The translations under genes and the position numbers were made by a program. DNA of 64,000 nucleotides from Alkalimonas delamerensis. Its GTDB lineage: Bacteria; Pseudomonadota; Gammaproteobacteria; Enterobacterales; Alteromonadaceae. Location of the stretch: the NCBI RefSeq assembly GCF_030717955.1, contig NZ_JAUZVY010000001.1, forward strand, positions 496,001 to 560,000. The letters are read 5' to 3'. The notes under the pieces were generated by a model. It searched no databases, was not told where the DNA came from, and worked only from the letters and a program-made list of their open reading frames with translations. Positions within the stretch are counted from its first letter, which is position 1. Every line of letters starts with the position of its first letter. Positions 44,577 to 52,406 of this stretch are shown one piece after another.

Positions 44577-46393
44577 TCGGCTCTGGCATCGAAGCGAAGA
44601 GTGATCAGGATAGGATCGTGGTCGCTGGAGCGAAATGCGTCAGGTGCATACAGCTTTTGTTGTTGCGCCGGGGTCTTGTGGCGCAGACTGTGCTGCAGCA
44701 GCACCGGCTCGTCAGCGTTAATGGGCCAATGCTTGACTCTGGGGTTGAGCGCCGCCAGCGCCGGGCTTGCCAGCGCATGATCCAGTGCGCCTTTTTTACC
44801 GCGAAACACAAAAGAGTACGACGGTTCTCCGGTTGAGTTTTCCAGGTAATGCCAACCTGCCTGCTCCAATAGTCGGATGGGGTCTTCCATCCGGTAGGCA
44901 TTTAAATCCCCCATCAACAGCTGATATGGCGTGCTAACGCCGGTCGGCTCCGTGTTGAGCCACTGCTGCAAGGCGGTGGCGGCTTCGACACGGGCTTGGT
45001 TCCAGCAGGCTTGGCCATCCCCATGGTCCCGCATCTGTCGGTAGTCCGGGTGATTGTCTGTTGGGCAGCCCCCCTTGGATTTAAAGTGGTTCACGCTTAC
45101 GGTCAGCAACTGATTGCTGCTGTGGTGACGAAAGCTTTGTACCACTGGCGCCCGGTGCAGCTGATCGAAGTGTGTCTGCTGAAGAGTACTGGCCAGGCCT
45201 GCTTGCACCACGGCATCGGGCCGGTAAATCAGACCAACCTTAATGACATCGCTGCCGGGGCGCTGGTCGGTGGTAACCATGGCGTAAGGGCGCTCAGTCT
45301 GGGTGTTGAGGGTTGCCACCAGTGTTTCCAGGGCACTGCCTGGCTGGTAGCCGTTGTTTTCCAGCTCAATCAGTCCAAGGATATCGGCATCCAGCGCTAA
45401 AATGGCAGCGGATAGTTTGGCACTTTGCCGCTCCAGCTCAAACTGGCTACTGGCACCGCGGCGGGTTGGAAAAGGCGGGTTTTGGTCGGCACCGGTAAAA
45501 AAGTTCAGCAGGTTAAAGCTGGCTACCCGAAGTTCCTCTGGCTGGCGCGGCGCTGGTGGCTTAGGCCTTGGGTTGGCTGGCTGCCACTGTGGTACCCGGC
45601 TTGGCTCCAACCGGTAGCCACGGCTGTCTTGCACCAGAAAACCTTCCAGCTGCGTCAAGGTATCGCCCAGCCGCAGCGGACGGTTAGGGGATAGGCCTCC
45701 GGGCGGGTAGGGCAGTGGATCCGGATGTTGCTGCAGACTGCCATAGCCCAGCACCAGAGTGCGTTGTTGTTGCATTCGCTGATGAGCTTGAGCCTTGGCA
45801 CCTGGCGGGTGAATCTGAGTTGGCGCCCAGAGCCGTTTGTCTGCCAGGGTCAGCTCGCCATAGCGGCCCAACCAAAAAGTGCTGTTGACCACCAAAGGCT
45901 GCTTGAAGCGCAGCCACATCCCTTCGAGCGATTCCCAGCTTAGAGACTCGGGTAGCGGCAGTGATAGCTCCAGCGGCTCGACTTCGGCCGGACCACAGTC
46001 CAGCCAGTTCAGATCAACCAGGCTGGTCATCTGCTCGATTTCGGCCACCTTACCACGGACTGCTAGCAGCCGGCCCGGAGTTAGTTGGTGCAGTGAGTTT
46101 TGGTCGTGCTCAGGGCCGGGCAAAAAGTCCGGCAAAAAAATGGCCTGCGAGGCTGCTTGCAAGCTTGGCGTTCCAGGCTGCTGCAGCAACCAGCCAGCAC
46201 GCTCGCTATCCGGATAAAGATAGCTGGTCAGCACCCCGCGAGTACGCACCTTTTGGCCCAGCTTGGGGCTTAGCTCTGTGCCTGCTTGCAGGCTGCTGAT
46301 AGCAATGAAATCGTCATCGCAATGCAAAGCCTGGTAGCGACTGCATCCAGTCAGTGCTAGCATCATAATGAGAGTGGTGAGCAATCGTAGCAT
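44573..46393 (-). CDS. Endonuclease/exonuclease/phosphatase-family lipoprotein (ExeM-like)
   Basis: 606 residues. A lipoprotein signal ends in LALTGCS. Residues about 40-270 look like OB/DUF-type beta domains found in ExeM/NucH extracellular nucleases. The C-terminal EEP domain begins ELRVASFNLLNFF, with LIELENNGYQPGS, SVNHFKSKGG, LLMGDLNAY and a final RSSDHDPILITL, so the metal and catalytic Asp/His residues are present. Likely an envelope-bound DNase used for nutrient DNA or biofilm DNA; this is inferred from the family. Confidence 0.85.
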   Translation of the reverse strand: MLRLLTTLIMMLALTGCSRYQALHCDDDFIAISSLQAGTELSPKLGQKVRTRGVLTSYLYPDSERAGWLLQQPGTPSLQAASQAIFLPDFLPGPEHDQNSLHQLTPGRLLAVRGKVAEIEQMTSLVDLNWLDCGPAEVEPLELSLPLPESLSWESLEGMWLRFKQPLVVNSTFWLGRYGELTLADKRLWAPTQIHPPGAKAQAHQRMQQQRTLVLGYGSLQQHPDPLPYPPGGLSPNRPLRLGDTLTQLEGFLVQDSRGYRLEPSRVPQWQPANPRPKPPAPRQPEELRVASFNLLNFFTGADQNPPFPTRRGASSQFELERQSAKLSAAILALDADILGLIELENNGYQPGSALETLVATLNTQTERPYAMVTTDQRPGSDVIKVGLIYRPDAVVQAGLASTLQQTHFDQLHRAPVVQSFRHHSSNQLLTVSVNHFKSKGGCPTDNHPDYRQMRDHGDGQACWNQARVEAATALQQWLNTEPTGVSTPYQLLMGDLNAYRMEDPIRLLEQAGWHYLENSTGEPSYSFVFRGKKGALDHALASPALAALNPRVKHWPINADEPVLLQHSLRHKTPAQQQKLYAPDAFRSSDHDPILITLRFDARAD

Positions 46394-46476
46394 GGAGCTG
46401 TCTTCCAGAAGTCGTCTGGAGCTTAGTCTAGCAGAGTTCAGCTATACTGAATGCACAGAGTGAATAGGACTTGGCG

Positions 46477-47343
46477 ATGGGTTTAAAATGGCTGGCAATG
46501 GCATTTGGCTTGCTTTTATTCAACAGCAGTTGGGCTGAATCGGTGATCCGGACCATAGGGCCGCAATCGACGGCTGATGGCAGCCATGCTTATTACACCG
46601 ATCTACTTGAGCAGGTGATCGCTGTAACGGAGCAGAGCTTTGGTCCGGCGCGGCTTGAATTGGTGGAGCATCCCGGTCAGGGACGGGTTATCCGTCTGTT
46701 GGCGATGAATTTGCATTACGATGTGATGTGGACCGGCACCTCAGAGCAGCGTGAGGAAACGCTGCGCGCCATTAAAGTACCGATCTTTTTGGGAGGGCTC
46801 GGGATCCGTGGGCAGTTAATTCATCAAGACCGGCTATCGGACTTTCAGCAAGTGCGCAGTCTGTCGGATTTGCGCCCATTTATCGCTTGTCAGGGCGAGC
46901 ATTGGCCAGATGCCGATGTGCTGGAGGCTGCCGGCTTACGGGTGGCCCGGGTAGGGCGCTTTGAGTCGATGCTGGAGATGCTGGCCCGGCAGCGCTGTGA
47001 TTATTTGCCACTGAGCATCGTGGAAGGTCAGGCTGAGCTGGACGCTGTGGCAGAGCGCTTTCCAGAATTAGTGTTCTTTGACCAGCTGTTGCTGCGCTAT
47101 CCGCTGGTGATGTACTTCTTTGTACACAAAGACAATACCGCCCTGGCCGAGCGTATTGAGCAGGGCATGCAACTGCTGGCCGAAAGCGGGGTGCTGCTGC
47201 AATTTATGCAGCAGCACCCGGTGACTCAGGCCGCCTTTCCGCTATCGCGCTATCAGCAGGCGCGGGTACTGGAGCTCGATAACCCACTGTTTAAAGATAG
47301 CGAGGTACTGAGCGCCGCGCAGTTTTGGTTATCCCTTGACTGA
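46477..47343 (+). CDS. Periplasmic solute-binding-like protein
   Basis: 288 residues from ATG 46477 (AGGA 7 bases upstream). A signal peptide ends at about SSWAES, and the rest has the feel of the type 2 periplasmic-binding fold (amino-acid type): ADGSHAYYTDLLEQV early, then RHYDVMWTGTS-like NLHYDVMWTGT. No transporter or kinase genes adjoin, so the ligand and use are unknown. Its last 15 bases overlap the 3' end of purD on the other strand. Confidence 0.65.
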   Translation: MGLKWLAMAFGLLLFNSSWAESVIRTIGPQSTADGSHAYYTDLLEQVIAVTEQSFGPARLELVEHPGQGRVIRLLAMNLHYDVMWTGTSEQREETLRAIKVPIFLGGLGIRGQLIHQDRLSDFQQVRSLSDLRPFIACQGEHWPDADVLEAAGLRVARVGRFESMLEMLARQRCDYLPLSIVEGQAELDAVAERFPELVFFDQLLLRYPLVMYFFVHKDNTALAERIEQGMQLLAESGVLLQFMQQHPVTQAAFPLSRYQQARVLELDNPLFKDSEVLSAAQFWLSLD

Positions 47344-48624
47344 TTGCTCCCTGGCAACGGCCCGGTAGCCAATGTCGCTGCGGTAGAACATTTCCGGCCA
47401 GCTGATCTTCTGCACCAATTGGTAAGCTGCTTGCTGGGCCGCTGTGACGTTTTCACCCAGCGCTGTGGCGCAGAGTACCCGTCCACCACTGGTGACTACT
47501 TTGCCGTCTTTCATGCTGGTACCGGCGTGAAAGACCTTGGCTTTGGCTGAGTCCGCATCAGCCAGCCCCTGAATTTCAGCGCCCTTTGCGTAGCTATCCG
47601 GGTAACCGCCAGCTGCCAGGACCACCCCTACGGCAGCTTCGGAGCTGAATTGAATGTCACTTTGTGCCAGCTTGCCAGCCACAGCGGCCTGGCAGAGTGC
47701 TACCAGATCCGATTGCAACCGCATCATGATGGGCTGGGTTTCCGGATCACCAAAGCGGCAGTTGAATTCCAGCACCTTGGCCGTTCCATCCGGCGCCACC
47801 ATCAGGCCGGCATAGAGAAAGCCGGTAAAGACGTTGCCTTCGGCGGCCATGCCGCGCACGGTCGGCTCAATCACTTGCTGCATCACCCAGTCGTGTACGG
47901 CTGGAGTCACCACCGGAGCCGGTGAATACGCTCCCATACCGCCGGTATTTGGGCCTTTATCGCCTTCATCCCGGGCTTTGTGATCCTGCGATGAGGCGAA
48001 AGGCAACGCGTGGCTGCCATCCACCATCACAATAAAAGAGGCTTCTTCACCGGTTAAAAATTCTTCAATCACCACCCGGCTGCCCGCATCACCAAACTTG
48101 TTGCCGGCCAGCATGTCGTCAATGGCGGCATAAGCTTCGTCCTCGGTCTGGGCAATGATCACGCCTTTGCCAGCTGCCAAACCATCGGCCTTAATGACAA
48201 TGGGAGTGCCGAGTTCTTGCACGAAGGCTTTGGCGGGCTCGATGTCGGTAAAGGTTTGATAAGCTGCGGTTGGGATCTGATGCCGGGCCAGAAAGTCCTT
48301 GGCAAAGGCTTTGGAGCTCTCCAGCTGCGCTGCTGCCTGGCTGGGGCCAAAAATTGCCAAGCCCTCGGCCCGAAAGGCATCGACGATGCCTTTGGCCAGC
48401 GGCGCTTCCGGGCCGACAATGGTCAGCTCAATCTGCTGTGCTTTGGCGTACGCCAGCAGGGCAGGCACATCATCCGCTGCAATGGCGACATTCTGAAGCG
48501 CCGGCTCTAACTCGGTTCCGGCATTGCCTGGGGCAACAAATACTTTGTGCACTAAAGGCGACTGAGCTGCTTTCCATGCCAGTGCATGTTCGCGGCCACC
48601 GCCGCCGACTACCAATACGTTCAT
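47329..48624 (-). CDS. purD: Phosphoribosylamine-glycine ligase
   Basis: Second step of purine synthesis: ATP-dependent joining of glycine to phosphoribosylamine. 431 residues, ATP-grasp fold. The N-terminal MNVLVVGGGGREHALAWK, GPEAPLAKGIVD, IKADGLAAGKGV and the metal-binding EFNCRFGDPETQ are all present. The usual partner purH is not upstream; instead a methyltransferase gene lies 12 bases before it. Confidence 0.95.
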   Translation of the reverse strand: MNVLVVGGGGREHALAWKAAQSPLVHKVFVAPGNAGTELEPALQNVAIAADDVPALLAYAKAQQIELTIVGPEAPLAKGIVDAFRAEGLAIFGPSQAAAQLESSKAFAKDFLARHQIPTAAYQTFTDIEPAKAFVQELGTPIVIKADGLAAGKGVIIAQTEDEAYAAIDDMLAGNKFGDAGSRVVIEEFLTGEEASFIVMVDGSHALPFASSQDHKARDEGDKGPNTGGMGAYSPAPVVTPAVHDWVMQQVIEPTVRGMAAEGNVFTGFLYAGLMVAPDGTAKVLEFNCRFGDPETQPIMMRLQSDLVALCQAAVAGKLAQSDIQFSSEAAVGVVLAAGGYPDSYAKGAEIQGLADADSAKAKVFHAGTSMKDGKVVTSGGRVLCATALGENVTAAQQAAYQLVQKISWPEMFYRSDIGYRAVAREQSVKG

Positions 48625-48636
48625 TCGATTTTCCGA

Positions 48637-49464
48637 TTATTGCTGTTGAGGTTTACGAAACTTAAGCGTCATGCGATCGCTTTCGCCAATCGTCAGATAG
48701 CGGTCTCGGTCTTGCTCGCCCAGCCGCAGGCTGGGTGGCAGGGTCCAGACACCTCGTGGATGATCAGCGGTATCGCGAGGGTTGGCGTTAACGTCGCTGC
48801 TGCCGACAAACTCGAAACCCGCTTCTGTTGCCAATTCGATGGCCAGGCTCTGTGGGAAATAGCCACTGTTAACCCAGTCGCTGTCACGGCGATCTTCAGG
48901 CAAACGATGCTCCACTACGCCCAGCACACCACCTGGTTTCAAGGCGCGGTAAAAATGATTGAAGGCCACCCGCATCGCATCGTCGCCACCTTGCATGTAC
49001 CAGTTGTGCAGGTTGCGGAAGGTCAGTACCCGATCAGCACTGTTGTCTGGTGCGATTTGCACGCCCTCAACCGGGGCGAACTCGCTCAGTTGCACTCGGC
49101 TATAGATGGGGTGTGAGGCCATTTTTTCGCGAAAAGCGGCCCGTGAACGCTGGGCAAAATCGGAGCTGCTGTTGGCCGGGAAGTGGGCGGCATACAAGGT
49201 GCCTTCGTCATGCAGTAACGGAGCCAGGATCTCGGTATACCAGCCTGCGCCCGGCGAGATTTCGACCACGGTATGCTGGGGCTGGACTCCGAAAAAGTGC
49301 AAAGTTGCAACCGGGTTACGGAAGTTATCCCGGGTTGTATTGGCTTCGGTGCGGCTGGGGTGATCCACTGCGGCCTGAATGGCGGCTTCGGAAGCCACCA
49401 GCGAGCCACTGAACACGATAGCGATCAAGCAAAGCCAGCTGTAGTTGGTGTTTTTTGCCGTCAT
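48637..49464 (-). CDS. Class I SAM-dependent methyltransferase with signal peptide
   Basis: 275 residues. An N-terminal hydrophobic signal (LCLIAIVFSGSLVASEAA) suggests export. A methyltransferase core follows: VVEISPGAGWYTEILAP is motif I and LKPGGVLGVVEHR is motif IV/V. ADHPRGVWTLPPSL near the end recurs in a group of predicted exported methyltransferases of proteobacteria. An exported SAM enzyme is odd because SAM is cytoplasmic. It is first in a unit with purD, 12 bases apart. Confidence 0.78.
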   Translation of the reverse strand: MTAKNTNYSWLCLIAIVFSGSLVASEAAIQAAVDHPSRTEANTTRDNFRNPVATLHFFGVQPQHTVVEISPGAGWYTEILAPLLHDEGTLYAAHFPANSSSDFAQRSRAAFREKMASHPIYSRVQLSEFAPVEGVQIAPDNSADRVLTFRNLHNWYMQGGDDAMRVAFNHFYRALKPGGVLGVVEHRLPEDRRDSDWVNSGYFPQSLAIELATEAGFEFVGSSDVNANPRDTADHPRGVWTLPPSLRLGEQDRDRYLTIGESDRMTLKFRKPQQQ

Positions 49465-49570
49465 GGGGGTATCCTGTGGTTGGGTTGAATTTCGTATCTA
49501 CCCGGTGCGCCAGGCGAAGTACCCCTGGACTGCACGCACACTGCCGAGGTGGGCTAGTGTAGCAAAGTCC

Positions 49571-49602
49571 GGCAAAAAAAGCAGCGCCTTAGACAGGCGC
49601 TG
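49571..49602 (-). terminator. Minus-strand intrinsic terminator upstream of the methyltransferase gene
   Basis: Read on the minus strand: a perfect 7-bp stem (49602-49596 with 49588-49582), a 7-base loop, one C and then seven T. It lies between the divergent methyltransferase and trmJ genes, 107 bases before the methyltransferase start. It either stops antisense transcription or attenuates the methyltransferase-purD leader. An extended -10 (TGCTACACT, 49565-49557) just downstream is an alternative promoter below the terminator. Confidence 0.7.
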
Positions 49603-49686
49603 AGCACCAAGCTGGCAAGCATCCATTCTGGTTCCAGCTTTCCCTGGCGCTGTGTTAGAATTGCGACCTTGAACAAAGGGTACGCT

Positions 49687-50406
49687 ATGCTGGAACAAAT
49701 CAAAATTGTGTTGGTGGGAACCTCCCACAGCGGAAACATCGGCTCGGTCGCCAGAGCCATGAAAACCATGGGGCTGAGTCGCCTTTGTCTGGTGCAGCCC
49801 AAGGCGGAAGTGGACGGGCAGGCTTATGCGCTGGCCGCCGGAGCCAGTGAGCTGCTCAGCGAAGCAGAGCACTTCGACGCTTTGGGCCCGGCGGTGGCTG
49901 ATTGTGGTTTGGTAGTCGGCACCAGTGCCCGCTCACGCACCCTTTCCTGGCCGATGTTGGAGCCGCGCTCGCTTGGAGAGCTGGCGGTGCAGGAAGCGCA
50001 CAGTCATCAGGTGGCGCTGGTGTTTGGCCGCGAAAGCAGCGGACTGAGCAACGACGAATTGCAACTTTGCAATTACCATGTCTGCATTCCGGCCAATCCA
50101 GAGTACAGCTCGCTCAATCTGGCGATGGCGGTGCAAATTATCGCCTACGAAGTCCGAATGGCGGCACTGGCCCAGCAGCAGGCGGTTCAGCCTCTGGAGC
50201 CGGTTGCCTACCCGGACTCCAGCCAGATGGAAAACTTCTACCAACATTTGGAGCAGACGCTGGATCAAACCGGCTTTATCATCCGGCAACACCCTGGGAT
50301 GGTGATGACCAAGTTGCGGCGTTTGTTCAACCGGGCGCGGCCTGAAGAAGCTGAATACAATATCCTGCGTGGTATGCTGACTTCGGTGCAAAAGCGTATT
50401 CGCTAG
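49687..50406 (+). CDS. trmJ: tRNA (cytidine/uridine-2'-O-)-methyltransferase TrmJ
   Basis: SPOUT enzyme methylating the ribose of tRNA position 32. I choose ATG 49687 (AAGGG nearby); the frame extends to TTG 49669. 239 residues. VLVGTSHSGNIGSVARAMKTMG, VFGRESSGLSNDEL and NPEYSSLNLAMAVQI form the SAM-binding knot. In this lineage it precedes the isc operon, as here. Confidence 0.93.
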   Translation: MLEQIKIVLVGTSHSGNIGSVARAMKTMGLSRLCLVQPKAEVDGQAYALAAGASELLSEAEHFDALGPAVADCGLVVGTSARSRTLSWPMLEPRSLGELAVQEAHSHQVALVFGRESSGLSNDELQLCNYHVCIPANPEYSSLNLAMAVQIIAYEVRMAALAQQQAVQPLEPVAYPDSSQMENFYQHLEQTLDQTGFIIRQHPGMVMTKLRRLFNRARPEEAEYNILRGMLTSVQKRIR

Positions 50407-50449
50407 GGCCTGCAGCGCTTTGAAATACCTGACCAGGCTGCATGGTTTA

Positions 50450-50481
50450 ATACTTGACTGAAATAGTCGGGAATGTACAAT
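50450..50481 (+). promoter_or_regulatory. Type 1 IscR operator and promoter of iscRS
   Basis: The 25-bp stretch 50450-50474 matches the type 1 IscR consensus (ATASYYGACTRWWWYAGTCRRSTAT) at 24 positions. It overlaps a promoter with TTGACT (50454-50459), a 16-base spacer and TACAAT (50476-50481). This is the classic layout for repression by [2Fe-2S]-IscR. Confidence 0.85.
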
Positions 50482-50532
50482 GGTGCCCATGAACAGCGGT
50501 GAGGCATCAGGCATCACCAACCGGAGTGCAGC

Positions 50533-51009
50533 ATGAGATTAACGTCAAAGGGGCGCTACGCCGTCACGGCCATGTTGGATGTCGCCCTGCATCACAACAA
50601 GGGTCCGGTATCCCTGGCCGATATTTCGGAGCGTCAGGGCATCTCCTTGTCCTATCTGGAGCAGCTATTTGCCCGTCTGCGCAAACGTGGCCTGGTGAGC
50701 AGTGTGCGCGGCCCGGGTGGCGGTTACCAGCTGGGTCGTGCTGCCGATACCATTGCCGTGGCTGAAGTGATCAGTGCGGTGGATGAATCGATCGATGCCA
50801 CCCGCTGCCAGGGCAAGTCGGATTGCCATGGCGGCGTCCGTTGCCAAACCCATAGTTTGTGGAGTGACTTAAGTCAGCGGATTGAAGACTTTCTGACCAG
50901 CATCACTTTGGCTGAGCTGGTGGCGCAAAACGATGCTGACGACAAAGCCAACGCCAAAGCTGGCCCAGCTTCATCCGAGCACAGTATTCAGGTAAACTGC
51001 CAGCTCTAA
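50533..51009 (+). CDS. iscR: Fe-S cluster regulator IscR
   Basis: Rrf2-family repressor that senses Fe-S status by holding a [2Fe-2S] cluster. 158 residues. The winged helix reads MRLTSKGRYAVTAMLDVA and LSYLEQLFARLRKRGLV. Cluster ligands Cys92, Cys98, Cys104 and His107 are all intact, so the regulator should be functional. The upstream operator matches its own site, so autoregulation is expected. 26 bases separate it from iscS. Confidence 0.95.
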   Translation: MRLTSKGRYAVTAMLDVALHHNKGPVSLADISERQGISLSYLEQLFARLRKRGLVSSVRGPGGGYQLGRAADTIAVAEVISAVDESIDATRCQGKSDCHGGVRCQTHSLWSDLSQRIEDFLTSITLAELVAQNDADDKANAKAGPASSEHSIQVNCQL

Positions 51010-51035
51010 TTGTTGTTGTTTCAGCGGAACCCAAA

Positions 51036-52208
51036 ATGAAACGTCCCATCTACCTGGATTATGCTGCCACCACGCCTGTCGATCAGCGCGTGGCCGATAG
51101 CATGATGCAGTACCTGACCTTTGATGGTCACTTTGGCAACCCGGCCTCACGTTCGCATCGCTATGGCTGGCAAGCCGAAGAAGCGGCGGAGCTGGCGCGC
51201 AGTCAGGTCGCTGAGCTGATCAATGCCGATCCCAGAGAAATCGTCTGGACGTCAGGGGCTACCGAGTCCAATAACCTGGCTATCAAAGGCGCGGCACAAA
51301 GCTACGCCAGCCGCGGCAAGCATTTAATCACTGTGAAAACCGAGCACAAAGCGGTGCTGGATCCGATGCAAGCGTTGGAAGCCGAGGGATTTGAAGTCAC
51401 TTATCTGGATGTGGCTGCCAATGGTTTGTTGGATCTGGCCACCGTCAAGGCGGCGATTCGGCCGGACACCATCCTGCTCAGTGTGATGTTCGTCAACAAT
51501 GAAATTGGCGTGATTCAGGACATGGTCAGCCTGGCTGAAATTTGTCAGCAAAACGGTGTTTTGCTCCATGTTGATGCCGCCCAGGCCGCTGGCAAAGTGG
51601 CCATCGATGTACAGCAACTGCCGGTCGATCTGATGTCCTTCTCGGCGCATAAAGTGTATGGACCCAAAGGCGTAGGTGCTCTTTATGTACGGCGCAAGCC
51701 GCGTATCCAGCTGGCAGCGCAAATCCATGGCGGTGGTCATGAGCGAGGCATGCGCTCCGGTACTTTGGCCAGTCATCAGCTGGTGGGTATGGGCGAAGCT
51801 TTTCGGATTGCTCGTGAAGAAATGGCGGACGAAACACAGCGGCTGGAGCGGTTACGCCAGCGCCTGTGGCAAGGGCTGAGTTCGATTGAGCAGGTGTTTC
51901 TGAATGGCGACAGCCAACAGCGGGTTCCCGGAATTCTCAATATCGCTTTTGGTCAGGTGGATGGCGAAACACTGTTGATGGCGCTGAAGGACATTGCGGT
52001 ATCCACTGGCTCTGCCTGCACCTCGGCCAGCCTGGACCCGTCTCATGTGCTGCGTGCTTTGGGGTTGTCGGATGCGCTGGCGCACAGTTCGATTCGCTTT
52101 AGTCTTGGTCGCTATACCACGGAGGCGGATATCGATCACACCATAGCAGTGGTCACATCGGCCATCGGCCATTTGCGTGCTTCGCCATCCTTGTGGCAAC
52201 ACAGCTGA
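51036..52208 (+). CDS. iscS: Cysteine desulfurase IscS with shortened C-terminus
   Basis: PLP enzyme that takes sulfur from cysteine for Fe-S clusters and tRNA thiolation. The body is very close to E. coli IscS: SAHKVYGPKGVG holds the PLP lysine, GGGHERGMRSGT is intact, and Cys328 in GSACTSASL is the persulfide carrier. It has 390 residues against 404: the protein stops at SPSLWQHS, where IscS normally continues about 16 residues (LWEMYK to IEWAHH in E. coli). That tail helps bind IscU. No iscU, iscA, hscB, hscA or fdx follows, and terminators begin 8 bases after the stop. Confidence 0.93.
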   Translation: MKRPIYLDYAATTPVDQRVADSMMQYLTFDGHFGNPASRSHRYGWQAEEAAELARSQVAELINADPREIVWTSGATESNNLAIKGAAQSYASRGKHLITVKTEHKAVLDPMQALEAEGFEVTYLDVAANGLLDLATVKAAIRPDTILLSVMFVNNEIGVIQDMVSLAEICQQNGVLLHVDAAQAAGKVAIDVQQLPVDLMSFSAHKVYGPKGVGALYVRRKPRIQLAAQIHGGGHERGMRSGTLASHQLVGMGEAFRIAREEMADETQRLERLRQRLWQGLSSIEQVFLNGDSQQRVPGILNIAFGQVDGETLLMALKDIAVSTGSACTSASLDPSHVLRALGLSDALAHSSIRFSLGRYTTEADIDHTIAVVTSAIGHLRASPSLWQHS

Positions 52209-52215
52209 CAAAAGA

Positions 52216-52258
52216 CCGCTCGAGCTGTAGACAGCTGGAGTGGTTTGTGTTTTTTTTG
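52216..52258 (+). terminator. Terminator directly after iscS
   Basis: Imperfect hairpin with arms 52216-52226 and 52233-52243 (one GU pair, one mismatch) followed by a T-rich run with eight consecutive T. It begins 8 bases after the iscS stop and closes the iscRS unit. Confidence 0.7.
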
Positions 52259-52287
52259 TGACAAAAATTGAATTTTATCTTCATGGT

Positions 52288-52320
52288 AAAGCCAGCGCCT
52301 TGATTTACGCTGGCTTTTTT
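52288..52320 (+). terminator. Second terminator between iscS and the porin gene
   Basis: A perfect 10-bp stem (52288-52297 with 52308-52317) ending in TTTTTT. With the terminator just upstream it insulates iscRS from the porin module. The rest of the 198-base spacer is AT-rich and likely holds the porin promoter. Confidence 0.85.
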
Positions 52321-52406
52321 GATGCGCATACTGGCGTTTTCTCAGGCCTCAGCTAGGCTAAAAAAAGTTCCCCGTTAAAACCATTATTTTTTTCGGAGTG
52401 AAATCA

